Origin: Arenicola marina
Taxonomy: Eukaryota; Annelida; Polychaeta; Arenicolidae
Direction: 5' to 3'
Assembly: GCA_964019135.1 (NCBI GenBank)
Contig: OZ025250.1
Coordinates: 47,275,174 to 47,339,173, forward strand
Length of the DNA stretch: 64,000 bases
The position numbers and the translations under genes were made by a program. Shown here one piece after another: positions 21,329 to 32,599 of the stretch. The notes beneath the pieces are model-generated. The model was not told where the DNA came from. It saw only the letters and a program-made list of their open reading frames with translations, and did not search any database. The number at the start of each line of letters is the position of its first letter. Position 1 is the stretch's first letter.

Positions 21329-22490
21329 GTCCTGTTGGCTGTCCCTGTCCTGTTGGTTGTCCGTGTCCTGTTGGCTGTCCGTGTCCTGTTGGCTGTCCGC
21401 GTCCTGTTGGCTGTCCGTGTCCTGTTGGCTGTCCGCGTCCTGTTGGCTGTCCGTGTCCTGTTGGCTGTCCGTGTTTTGTTGGCTGTCTCCGGGGAGGGTG
21501 TGTGTGGGTCGGGGGCAGGCGTTGGTGGAGGGATGGTTTGTGTGGGCCGGGGTCAGGCGTTGGTACGGTAAGGGTGTGTGTGGTTCAAGGGCTGGCGTTG
21601 GTACCGTGAGGGAGTGTGTGGGTCGGGGGCTGGCGTTGGTACGGTAAGGGTGTGTGTGGATTGGGTGCAAGCGTTGGTACGGGGAGGGTGTGTGTGGGCC
21701 GCGGGCAGGCTTTGGTACTGGGAGGGTGTGTGTGGGCCGGGGGCAGGCGTTGGTACGGTAAGGCTGTGTGTGGGTCGGGGGCAAGCGTTGGTACGGCGAT
21801 TGTGTGTGTGGGGCGCGGGCAGGCTTTGGTACGGGGAGGGTGAGTGTGGGCCGGGGGCAGGCGTTGGTACGCTGAGGGTATGTGTGGGTCGGGGGCAGGC
21901 GCTGGTACGGGTAGGGTGTGTGTGGATCGGGGGCAGGCGTTGGTACGGGTAGGGTGTGTGTGGGCCGGGGGCAGGCGTTGGTACGCTGAGGGTATGTGTG
22001 GGCCGCGGGCAGGCTTTGGTACTGGGAGGGTGTGTGTGGGCCGGGGGCAGGCGTTGGTAAGGGGAGGGTGAGTGTGGGCCGGGGGCAGGCGCTGGTACGG
22101 GTAGGGTGTTTGTGGGTCGGGGGCAGACGTTGGTACGGGTAGGGTGTGTGTGGGTCGGGGGCAGGCGTTGGTATGGGAAGGATGTGTGTGGGCCAGGGGC
22201 AGGCTTTGGTACGGAGAGGGTGTGTGCGGGTCGGGGGCAGCCGTGGGTACGGGGATTGTGTGTGTGGGTCACACACGCCCAAGCCTGAGGCCTTACACGC
22301 CCAAGCCTGGCGCCTCACACGCCCAAGCCTGGCGTCTCACACGCCGACGCCTGACGCCTTACACGCCCAAGCCTGACACCTCACGCGCCCAAGCCTGACG
22401 CCTCGCACGCCCAAGCCTGACGCCTCACACGCCTAAGCCTGACGCCTCACACGCTCAAACCTGACGCCTCACACGCCCAAGCCTGACGCT
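21329..22490. repeat. Compound minisatellite, module 2
   Basis: Same order as module 1: 18-bp units (21,329-21,488), about 37-bp units (21,490-22,268) and 22-bp units (22,271-22,490). The 22-bp block starts 1,090 bp after that of module 1 with almost identical sequence. The 18-bp block is shorter and the 37-bp block longer than in module 1. Confidence 0.93.
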
Positions 22491-24836
22491 TGATGCAATC
22501 GACTGACACGGTGGGAGGGGGGGGGGGGGGAGCGTGGAGGGTCCGCACGGCCTACCAATAAACAAGAAGGTGTCCAACTCAGCCCGCTTAGCGCCTACCC
22601 ACCCTCGCTTCAAGTCCCCAAATCCCCCTCTTACCAGCTTTGTCTCGTCGGCTCAATGCCGTAATCTGCTTCCTGTGTAATTTATCTTGCTTTTCAGCCA
22701 AAAAACGACACCTCCAACTTATTTAGACATCACGACACAAACATTTATTCCGCTTACAAGGTGAACTGCAACAACCCCGCGTTCCCAGGTCGGCCATTTC
22801 GAGCGACAACGCGACATTTCAGCCGTTATTTTTAAAGAGACGATCAGATTGGTCGGCCGCCCGACCGCGACATTTTGAAGTGCCTTAAAACGTAGGTTGC
22901 GTCAGCTGTTTGTTTTTTGGTCATCTCGTCGCCTTGTCGATCAAGATAGGGACAAATACGTCTACTGGTAAGTTTAAAGGCACTAATTATAATTTTAGAT
23001 GTCCACAAATTCAATTGATTGAACAACATGCGTCGCAAATGTTAAATGGGCTGTTTGTTTATATTTAATGTAGTCTGTGGTTATTAGGTTAGGGGGGCCA
23101 TTCTCGAGAAGTCACGCAATGCCGAACGACAATCAATTTTTTTGTAACGAATATCGCTTAGGTAAATGTATCGCTCATTATAGAGAAAGTATCAAGCAAT
23201 TGTCAGTAGATCTACTGTCCAACCTTTTCTTACTTCAAACTTCATGCCACCTAATTCATGTTCACATATTCAAGTAGAGCAAGTCTATGCAAGTCTAAGC
23301 AGAAATCACGTTAGAACCCTTGATATAAATTTAGAAAATGCCCTCGGACCAGACTGTACTTTCTGAATAACTGTAACAGGTGTAGCCTAGTAAACTTAAT
23401 GTAGGTGTACCGCAATGTAACATAACATTAAAAATATTTAAGACTGTACAAAATGAAACTTGAAGATGATATAGACTCTACACATCTAGTCTATTTCTTG
23501 GGCTAAGAACTTACCTGAATGCACAGAGTTTTTTCTTTTTCAAACTAGTCACATAAATTTCCATTTAGGTTCATGATGTTAAAGTGTATGAAATTCCATA
23601 CTTCAAAATTGATTTTGTTTTGTTTCTACCCTTTATGCCGTCGTTGCCATATTGCTGTCTGGATGTTGCAACTTGAAAAAGTACTATGACGGTCATTGGT
23701 AAATGATTCAACAACAATTCGCTTAATTTGTTATAATAATTTATCATCATTTTGTGGCTACGTTGCCGAACGATTATAAACAATACTACTAAAGCTACTA
23801 CTTATAATAATAATCTCGCTGAAACAAAGACACTACACAAATTACTATTTTGTTCAATGTAATGGTTAAGTCTTTGTAAGCAAATGAAATTGTACTGTTT
23901 GGCAACAAACATAGACATGACGTTTGTACATATTTATTCCTCTTTTCAACACAGATGGCTGTCTAATTATGAGACATGGTGTGGACGTTTTAATCGATGA
24001 CGTTCAGAACAAGCTGACTGCAAGCCACGGAGAAACAGCCAGTGCGATATGTATACTATAAGGGCTGCTTTACTAATGATATTACATGGCTTATGAACCG
24101 TCACCATCGGCACTTAATAAGGCAGGAAATAAAGTTTGCTTGCACAGTGACTAAATTTGTGTACATAACACAGATGAGCCGCTAATGGCAGCTTGCATAA
24201 ATAAAAGCGTATTCCGCACAAAATAAGCATATTTTGTATCCGTGATTCGCTGATAACTTGTTTTTCTATGAACAGGTCAAGTCATATAATCTGACAAATA
24301 GTATCTGTGTCACATTTACTACAGTTGTCAATACATATATGTCTATTTAGGTCTTGGTATCTATATTAAAGCATAGGCCTGCCTGTATATTTCAATGTGT
24401 TTGTAGATATAGACAACAACTATATATAAGGAAGGTTAGTGAACATAAAGATGTAAATATCAAAAATGTACTTTCCTTTCTTTGGTCATCGTATTCTCAT
24501 TTTCATCTCCACTTATATTTCCAGAATTTCTATCGCCTGCCACATATATTCTTACCAGAAATCAAAAGTCGGCGTATATACACACTGGAAAATGGAAGGC
24601 GAATATACACTAGTAAGTAAATATCTTTAGCTTTCAGGCTACCGACATGTCTTTGTACATAATATTATCTACTTTGCCGTATATATATAGTGTCTAACAC
24701 AATAACGCAGTGTCTTCCCCACTAAATTACACAATACAAAAGCGATTACTTTCTTATAGATCACATTATCACTTGCTGAGGGCGTTACATCAACAGTTTC
24801 CTTACACTAAGTATCTGTAAACGTTTACTCCTAGAG
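22491..24836. other. 2.3 kb single-copy DNA; possible promoter region near 22,800
   Basis: No protein domain is recognised. Near 22,780-22,880 the sequence is CpG-rich. On the minus strand an ATG at 22,797 in good context and a donor CTG|GTAAGAG at 22,635 bracket a short exon-like stretch, though an in-frame stop lies between. On the plus strand a donor-like CTG|GTAAGTTT sits near 22,970. A divergent promoter with first exons is one reading, but support is thin. The rest is AT-rich without repeats. Confidence 0.2.
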
Positions 24837-26857
24837 GAATGCTGTCGGGTTATGTGCCACGGAATGACAACACTCTGACACTCAACGTGGTAGACTCGCA
24901 GGAATGCCTTCGTGACAGCGGACGGACGTCACTTGGAGGAACCGCGTCCGAAGCCACTTTGACGAAGCCATCCAGCAGCGGAGATAGGACCGATTTCTCC
25001 ATGAAACTAAACCAAGGTCACGTCTCGCTCTCCGTGGATGATATCGCGTTTGAATTGTCAACGTGGGGTTTCCCCGAAGACGCGAAAACCACCGAATGCA
25101 TCCTCTCCTCCATCGATATCGCTGTGAACAGAGTGGGCTGGTGCCAGGGCGCGAAACTGAGTGGACGTAGGGTGTGTCCTACCAAGACAATGACTATATC
25201 CATGGTGAACGGGGAACAGCGGGTCCACTGCGGCTCTTGTCGGAAGGTCTTGCCGATCCTCCACGGTCCGTGTATATACCGTCCAATCGTTTTTCGTTTT
25301 CAAAATGATCATACGAAAGACGAAAAACAAACCAACAATCGCTTTTCGTTTACCAAAACATCATTCAAAAAACAAAAAACAATCACTGATACCGTGTTCC
25401 GTTTTCCCCAGTCAAGACCAGCAAAAGCAAACCAAAACGTACTACCACATACCGTTTCAAGTGTCGCCAAACGAAATACGAAATGAAGTATACGGTCGCG
25501 TAATGACAAATCGTTTTTCGTCTACCGTTTTGGGACGAAATACGAAACGAGTTGTGCCGACTGGACGGTGGCCGGTAACTGAGCATAAATGAGACTAAGA
25601 GGCTAGACATTATACGCTCCCCAGTTAGGTAAAAAAGGTAAAAAGGTGCCCATTACAGGGAACTTGACGCCCCGAGGTCGATCAATGCCAACGACACTGC
25701 CATCCCCACCCTGGCTCCGCCCCTGCCACCCGCACCCGGGCTCCGCCACTGCCACCTCCACCCGCTGGATCCGCCCCCGTTTGAATAAAACTGTTCCGTG
25801 TGGGGTTGGGAACAATCGTTCGTTCTTCATGGTGGTTCGACATCCGTGTGGCGTTTTACTTGGGGTGGATCCAAGCCAATAACGTTAGGCCAATATCGGT
25901 TTATTTAGGCTTAGGCCTGCCTGTTTGGTTTATTCAGATTTCCATACCATTATTTGATCAAAGACAGAGACGGGTCACAAACTCCAAAAAATCACTACAT
26001 GTTATGTAGTTATGTATATATAATGCATATTATAACCGATTACAGGCCGCCTTCCGCCCTGTTAGCAGCGCGCTTATCATGGCGTAGGCCGTGGCGCAAC
26101 ACAATGGGTTCATTTTTGGGGGGCCAAGACGGATATTCCGCTCTGTATACTCAACATGATCCGGGCCTGCCGATAGGGCTACGCCGTATGCCAATGAAAT
26201 GTTCACACTGGTCAACTCCGTGCATTTTGGGGCAACGGAACCAGCGTAGTCCATCACTTTTCAATCAGCCGTCGGTATGCCGATGTGCCCCGGTTCAAAA
26301 CAACACTGGACATTCGGGAGAAGAAGGCGGCTGATTCAAAGGTGATCAGAGTAGGTTGGTTCCAGTGCCCCTATTTGCACCGGATATAAAAGGTGTGTGC
26401 ATTTCATTGGATTAGGCATATCCCTCTCTGACCACCCGGAAGTGGCCTGTCACGTGTTGCGGGTCGCGGGGGGGGGGGGGATACCGAAGCTCGCCCAACG
26501 AAATGCGCCCAGTGTTTCCCCCCTCTACCTTGAACTTGGGGCCCGGAGTGGGGTTGCCACCTGGCGAATAACGTACGCAACGCGAATTGTGCATTGCGTA
26601 TATACAGCGACAAGAAAAACGGTTGCGTTGCGCATAACCGTTTTTCGTTTCGGAAACGATAAACGAAAAACGGTTCCTGTGACTAATTTTCGTTTTCTAT
26701 GTCGCCAAACGAAAAATTAAAAACAGTTGTTGGTTCGTTTTTCGTTTTCTTATGATCATTTTAAAAACGAAAAACGATTGGACGGTATATACGCGGACCC
26801 TCCACACTGGTAGCGCGGTCTCCCCAAACGGAGAAGCCCGTTGTCCCAGAGAGGATC
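24837..26857 (+). pseudogene. Unrecognised coding exon split by a TIR element
   Basis: An open frame starting with ATG at 24,839 runs 142 codons to LPILH at 25,264, where a 1,535-bp TIR element begins. After the element and its second 6-bp target copy, the same frame resumes at 26,806 with TGSAVSPNGEARCPREDR and meets a donor-like GAG|GTATCG near 26,857. The ungapped product has several cysteines (GWCQGAKL, RRVCPTK, HCGSCRK) and no hydrophobic helix. I do not recognise a domain. Frame continuity across the insertion suggests a real exon that was hit, or an older element's ORF. Confidence 0.4.
25265..26799. mobile_element. 1,535-bp non-autonomous DNA transposon with about 78-bp TIRs and 6-bp TSD
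   Basis: The left end GGTCCGTGTATATACCGTCC and the reverse complement of the right end GGTCCGCGTATATACCGTCC match for about 78 bp (25,265-25,343 and 26,720-26,799) at roughly 90%. CTCCAC flanks it on both sides (25,259-25,264 and 26,800-26,805). The interior has no transposase, but many CGTTTTTCGTTT-like words in both orientations near the ends. The middle (about 25,560-26,560) looks different and may be nested sequence. Superfamily not assigned. Confidence 0.75.
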
Positions 26858-27850
26858 GAGGTATCGTGGGTATTTTCGGAGGGGGGCGGGGGGGAGGGCT
26901 TTTCCGATTGTGGGTGGGTGTTTCCAGGGGGTATTTCGGGGGGAATGGTCTCGTGGGAGGGGGGGGTGGCCTAGGGAGCTATTATGGGGAGATTGCTAGG
27001 GGGAGATTTCCTGGGGGGGGGGGGGAGTTGTCTTAGGGGAAATTGTCCAGGGGGAGAGGCAGGGGCAGGCGTTCCAGGGGAAATTGTCCGTGGGAGCAGG
27101 GGGGGGGGGTGGGTAGTTGTCCCGCTCCCATCACTATGTGTGACTGGGCAGTTGACACTGGTTCTTTGTAACGTGACTTACTAAAGTATATCAAATTACC
27201 TGCCCCCTAGCCTCTCCTTAGATATCACAATGCATCAAGCTTTCGTATTTTCTGTCTTCTTTCTTACCAAATGTGCAGTACGTAACGTGTGGCGCAATTT
27301 CGTTCAGAACCCCTCGATCCCCGGTCGGAAGTCTTCAGTGCCTCCCCCCCACCCCCCTTTTGACGAAGAACGGTATCTGGGGCGTGCCCCCCCCCTTTCC
27401 AAGTCTTGTATCCGCCCCTGAAGTATATTATTTTATTGTGCACCCCCTTTAAAGGATTCCTGCATATTACCGTGCTTTTCCCAAGCGTCTGCAAAAAGCC
27501 ACCAATTTACCAACCTAGTGTCCTTACTTTGCAGATCCTGTCTCCGATGGATTTGCATGAAGCGCAGTTCTGATTTGCAGGGTGCAGCTCTGATTTTCAG
27601 AGCGCAGTTCTGATTTGCAGGGCGCAGCTACTTTGTACCTATGGGCCACAGTACACTCCAGTATTTAGCGCAGACCACTTAATACAGACTAGCCAATTTT
27701 CATTTGAAAGGAAATAGAAGAAGCAGCCATGCCAACCATAGACCAGTGGCTGACTAAACCCTTCTCTGTCCCCCTAGAAACGGTAAAGAGCACCAGTCTT
27801 ATTGCGGTACCGCGCGGAGAGGTCACCCTGCTTCACTTGCCTGGGGTCCA
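26858..27850. other. G-rich spacer with short repeats, no gene
   Basis: 26,870-27,115 is dominated by G runs with a repeated AGGGGAAATTGTCC word. 27,545-27,625 has three 22-bp units of AGCGCAGTTCTGATTTGCAG type. A TCCGCCCCTG end near 27,410 resembles the right end of the MITE at 62,032-62,152, but I find no matching left end. Confidence 0.45.
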
Positions 27851-27854
27851 GGGG

Positions 27855-28638
27855 GAGGGGGTTACAGCGTGGGGGTGTGGGGTGGATTAAACTAGTCTTG
27901 GCTTGGGGGTGTGGGGTGTGGGTGTGGGGTGGATTATACTGGACTTTTTTTAATGTAAACTTCATTTATTTAACGAGGTTATCAACAGCGCATACAAATC
28001 TGAATGACTACATCTGGACTTGGCTTGGGGGTGTGGGGTGGATTATAGTTGACTTGGCTTGGGGGGTGGGGTGTGGGGTGCATTATAATGGACTTGGCTT
28101 GGGGGTGTGGGGTGTGGGGTGGATTATACTTGATTTGGATTAGGGGTGTGGGGTGGATTATACCGGATTTAGATTAGGGGTGTGGGGTGGATTATACTTG
28201 ACTTGGCTTGGGGTGAGGGGTGTGGGGTGGATTATTCTTGACTTGGCTTGGGGTGAGGGGTATGGGGTGTATAATACTGGACTTGGCTTGGGGGGTTTGA
28301 GTGGATTGTCCTTGATCTGGCTTGGGGATATGGGGTGTGGGGTTGATTATTCTAGAATTGGCTTGGGGTGTGGGGTGTGGGGTATGGGGTGTGGCGTATG
28401 GGGTGTGGGGGATGGGGTGTGGGGTGGATTATACTGGACTTGGCTTGGGGTGTGGGGTGGATTATACTTGATTTGGCTTGGGGGTGTAGGGCGTAGGGTG
28501 GATTATACTGGACTGGGCTTGGGGGTGTGGGGTGTGGGGTTGATTATACTGGACTTGGCTTGGGGGTGTGGGGTGGATTATACTTGACTTGGCTTTGGGG
28601 TGTGGGGTGTGGGGTGGATAATACTGGACTTGGCTTGG
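27855..28638. repeat. G/T-rich minisatellite (GGCTTGGGGGTGTGGGGTGG)
   Basis: About 20 units of 30-45 bp combining GGCTTGGGGTGTGGGGTGG with ATTATACTGGACTT. An island at about 27,945-28,010 with TTTATTTA and AACAGCGCATA resembles the 3' end of the LINE at 28,640-28,965, suggesting two insertions of the same LINE tail. Confidence 0.9.
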
Positions 28639-28639
28639 G

Positions 28640-28965
28640 TTTTTTTATATTTTTATATAAGCTTTATTTATTTCAAGAGGTTTACAACAACGCATAGTAC
28701 ATGTAAATGTTTACCTCTGGGAGAGTGATGGCAGGTGACCATATATCGATAAATTCAGACGACGTCAAAACGCTTAGAGTCACGGATATAACGGTGAACA
28801 CTCTTAAACAATTGTTGGTTCTGTGCGAGGGCGAGTCCATCGCAACCGTGTAATAGTATGTTATTCAACTTCAGTATTTCGCGTTTTGACATCGGGGTAG
28901 CACTACTGATAGAGGGGGTTGACATCAAGAGCAGGGGGCCGATCTCGCCCATTAACCTGGCACGG
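28640..28965 (-). mobile_element. LINE 3' fragment (reverse orientation)
   Basis: On the minus strand, the end of an open frame (28,755-28,952) includes KREILKLNNILLHGCDGLAL and then RYIRDSKRFDVV, like the extreme C-terminus of LINE ORF2 proteins. It is followed by AAATAAATAAAG and an A-rich tail, seen here as a T run at 28,640. It is 5'-truncated, as most LINE insertions are, and inserted into the G/T-rich minisatellite. Clade not determined. Confidence 0.55.
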
Positions 28966-29027
28966 AGTGTTTGGGGGTTTGAGTGGATTGTCCTTTGCTT
29001 GGCTTGGAGTCATGACATGACATGACA

Positions 29028-29199
29028 TGTTGGTGTTTTAGGCCACTTTTGTGCACATACAGGCTAAATTGGGCCAAGGAACCTCCCGGGACGATGAAGG
29101 ATGAAGGAATGAAACATGCCCCAGATTAGGTGCCCGAGCCCGGATGCGAACCCAGGACCTATTGATCTGCGGTCTAGTGCGCTAACCACTACACCAGGG
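29028..29199 (-). mobile_element. tRNA-derived SINE
   Basis: On the minus strand the head reads CTGGTGTAGTGGTTAGCGCA (A box), with B box GGGTTCGCATCCGGG. The body contains CACCTAATCTGGGGCATG and CATTCCTTCATCCTTCATCG and ends GTGCACAAAAGTGGCC. The same family gave the older remnants at 2,050-2,168 and 32,085-32,200. A second 3'-end-like fragment lies at about 29,275-29,320. Confidence 0.8.
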
Positions 29200-29431
29200 G
29201 TGTGGGGTGTGGGGTGGATAATACTGGACTGGCCTTGGGGGTGTGGGTGGATTGTCCTTTGCTTGGCTTGGAGTCATGGGATGGCATGTAGGGGTTTTAT
29301 TCGGCTTTTGTTCTCGGGGGGGGGGGGGTCACCGAGTCGGCATGAGGGGGGTCGCGGCGACTAGCGTCACTGAGATGAGCGATGGAGGTGGTGTCGTCAG
29401 CAGAGAGCCCTGATTATGACTCCGTAAAACA

Positions 29432-29534
29432 AAGTTAATGACCTCGGAAAACGACATTACCGGATAACAATGGGTCCTCGGGCTTCGCCCTCGCCTTATT
29501 ATCCGGTAATGTCGTGTTCGTCGGACATTAACTT
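29432..29534. repeat. Foldback hairpin/miniature palindromic element 2
   Basis: The left arm (29,432-29,467) contains AAGTTAATGACC and ACGACATTACCGGATAA. The right arm (29,499-29,534) is its near reverse complement, TTATCCGGTAATGTCGT...CATTAACTT. The loop holds a second small hairpin GGGCTTCGCCC. It is built like hairpin 1, but the sequence differs. Confidence 0.7.
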
Positions 29535-30196
29535 ACACATAGAGGGTGCTTTGCCGACATGATGTACACAGCCGGGCACACTGCCTTCGACTCACTCCGC
29601 TTGGGCTCCATTATATCTCTGTTGTCGCCTACGTCCTCAAGGCATTTTTGCGCTCGCTCGCCAGGGCGGCGCTGCGCAGATTGATGGGGAAAATGCGTCG
29701 CGCATTTCTGCAAATTAGTGCTGGGACCCAGCCTAAGCCTAATAAATGAAATCACGTCATGAAAAGAATGAGTTCTGTCACAATTATAACTTTTTCGAAA
29801 GGTACAAGATGTTTTTTGATGTAATAAATACACAAAGCTCGTTATTTTTATGTTTTATTCCTGAAAATTATAATGTTGCAAGAAATTACAGCTGATTTGA
29901 CCTTGATTTTGCTGTTTTTCCAGATCTTGAAATTTGCAACCCGGCAGACAGCAGCGGTAAAAGCTAGCTTGCGTAGCGCCACCGTGCGGGAGCTTGAGCC
30001 GGGCAGTCAGCCAGCCTCCAGTGAAGTCAGGGGGCACCCCCCCCTCGTCAGTCTTGGGAGTATCCCAGCCTATATACACAATAAATCATGAGGTTTCAAT
30101 GTTTTCTTCCCATGATGCCAGGGAGCGCGCATCACCGTCACCCGCCGGACCAGCGCCGATGGATCGCCGTGTCACTAGGCAGACCTAGCGCCGCAC
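29535..30196. other. Unassigned DNA upstream of copy B
   Basis: No supported gene. Since copy A is cut by the window, it is unknown whether this belongs to the duplication. Confidence 0.3.
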
Positions 30197-30582
30197 ACCT
30201 GACTGAGCGCCGACGGAGCGCCCTATCACCAGACGGATATGGCCCCTCATACCTGACTGAGCGCCGACGGAGCGCCCTGTCACCAGACAGATATGGCCCT
30301 TCACACCTGACTGAGCGCCGACGGAGCGCCCTGTCACCAGACAGATATGGCCCTTCACACCTGACTGAGCGCCGACGGAGCGCCCTGTCACCAGACGGAT
30401 ATGGCCCCTCATACCTGACTGAGCGCCGACGGAGCGCCCTGTCACCAGACTTGCATGGCCCTTCACACCTGACTGAGCGCCGACGGAGCGCCCTGTCACC
30501 AGACAGGCATGGCGACTCACACTCGGCTGAGCGCCGACGGAGCGCTGGGTTACCAGACGGGCATGCCCCCTCACACCTGGGT
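30197..30582 (+). repeat. 54-bp minisatellite, about 7 units (copy B)
   Basis: Units start near 30,199 and every 54 bp to 30,523. The 18-codon frame is open from 30,088 to 30,729, beginning in unique sequence and continuing past the array. Unit variants (GACAGATATGG, GACTTGCATGG) differ from copy A. Confidence 0.95.
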
Positions 30583-31445
30583 GAGGTGGCTCAGCCTGCG
30601 GTCACAGAGAACACTCCTCCATTCCCGTCGTTTATCACAACCGAGGTCGACCCAGACAGCTGCGACCTTCGAATGAATCAGTGTGTGATGAGGAACGCTC
30701 CATATGTGTCACAGTTACTAGCAATCTAACACCCTTTGCGTCAGCTATGGACACTGGTAGTGATAGAATAATTGGAGCCTCTTTTGACCTCGGTAAACAA
30801 TAGTTTATAACTGTCATGCGTGTATATTTACCGTCAAGCAATTGTAGCATCGACCCTTTCACTGAATGTTTGGACCATGTATGTGATTTATACGTGAAAC
30901 ACTCTGTGAGCTCACGATTTAGACTGGTTCACCACAATAAGTGGCAGGGCATGGCGGGCTCTGTTCTTGGAGTCGCGTCTGCCCTATTATTAATCTAGTA
31001 TAGTCAAATGATATTGTAAATACTTTAATTGTGTGTGATATTTATCATTGTTTTATTAATATTATTGTTACCGTTACTACTGTGATATTTATGTATTTGT
31101 CTGTAACTTACGTTGCTTGAACTCTCCAGCGAGTGGAGGAAATAAATTACATAAATTACATACATCTAAATAGTTTGTGCCACGTCAAAACAACTCTAGC
31201 TCATATAAATTTTCTTCTGTGCGTACTCGCTTATATTCCTGAGTTGTAAAGTAGCAGAAGGGAATACTTTGTCGACATATTTTCGCAACTACCGATTGAA
31301 ATTCTGGGAGCGAGGAAAGTGACATCAAAGGGGCATACAAACGCATGTGCTTTTACATAGAGGGGCAGATTCTCTCGTTGGCGCGTTGGCTTGAACTCAG
31401 CAAAAGCACTCAACCATGAGAACAATACACGCCCTAGACAAACAG

Positions 31446-31671
31446 GGGCCGTATTCATAATCCTCTCGTAAGTTACGCACGGAAAGTCCGTTGTGGTGGT
31501 GTTCATGATTTGGAAATCTTCTTCAATATAATTTTAGCGCATTCTTAATTCGGAAAATCCACTTCTTGGGTGACTACTTATGTATTTTGAACCTGATAGT
31601 CGCTCAACAAATCTTCCACTTAGCACTAAGTCTAGTGGCGTAGCCTAAGTGACGATTATGAATACAGCCCC
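31446..31671. mobile_element. MITE, copy B orthologue
   Basis: Same GGGGCCGTATTCATAATC-ended element as at 1,356-1,607, with about 26 fewer bases inside and one mismatch in the right terminal repeat (CAGCCCC). Confidence 0.85.
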
Positions 31672-32084
31672 AGATATCTACGCACTGCATCAAAGCTCAC
31701 CTGTCAATCTTGTGACACCATTGGGGAATTTCAAAATAACGCTCCGATACAATGATCCAATTAGTAAACCCGCCGGACCTCAGTTGTGCTAGTTTTGGCC
31801 AATGTGTTTGTAGTTAGTGGAATAAAAACTGTAAACTCCTGAAACACATTATTATTTGTTCATCGATATCGCCTTGCTTAGCTAGCTGAAGAAATCCGTT
31901 TGTCACGATTTTACTTCTCTTTAGCTGACACTTTCTTTTATCTGTGAAATGGTATAATATAGGTCATAAAAGGCCAAATAGCATTAGTTGGTAAAATATG
32001 ATCCTAGCATTTAGAAATGAACAAGTGATAAAATCACCTGTGATATCCTTATTTATTTTCACTTTGAATCATCCGCCCGCTAAT

Positions 32085-32200
32085 GTCCTAGGTTCGGATA
32101 CGGGCCCAGGTACCTAATCGGGGGCGTGTATTTCATTCATTCATCCTTCATAGGGCAGTTTTACCCTTGCGTGCACAAAAGCGGCGTAAAAACCATTTCA
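32085..32200 (+). mobile_element. 5'-truncated tRNA-derived SINE, copy B
   Basis: Orthologous position to 2,050-2,168: AGGTTCGGATACGGG, ACCTAATCGGGGGCGTG, CATTCATCCTTCATAG and GTGCACAAAAGCGGCG. The sequence immediately to its left differs from copy A. Confidence 0.65.
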
Positions 32201-32519
32201 GTTCGTTTCCCACAGATATATTGTAATTATTGCAGGGTAAAAGGTATTTGGTGTTTTCTATGAATAGAATACGACATGATCTGAAAACGAGAAAGGTTCC
32301 CAAAACGACGATTTGATGACACGGGATGACGCAGTGATGACACGCTGACTACACCATACTGAAGCCCTGATGACGTCATCGTGATGCGTTCAGAACGCCA
32401 TGGTGATGTCATAAAGAGAACCTAATGACGCCATAATGGCACTATAATGACGCAATCATGACGCCATAATGACGCCTTGATGATGTCATAATGAGGACTT
32501 AATTACGCCATAACGACGC

Positions 32520-32595
32520 CTTGACGCTATGATTGTTGTAGATAACCGCGCTATGATTGTTGTAAATGAGCGCGCTATGATTGTTGGGAACAGAC
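32520..32595. repeat. 24-bp tandem repeat, 2-3 units (copy B)
   Basis: GCTATGATTGTTGTAGATAA and GCTATGATTGTTGTAAATGA units plus a partial one, against 4-5 in copy A. Confidence 0.85.
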
Positions 32596-32599
32596 CGCG

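Noticed and set aside
28755-28952. Stand-alone small host gene
   Set aside because: The frame ends shortly before an A-rich tail and resembles a LINE ORF2 C-terminus.
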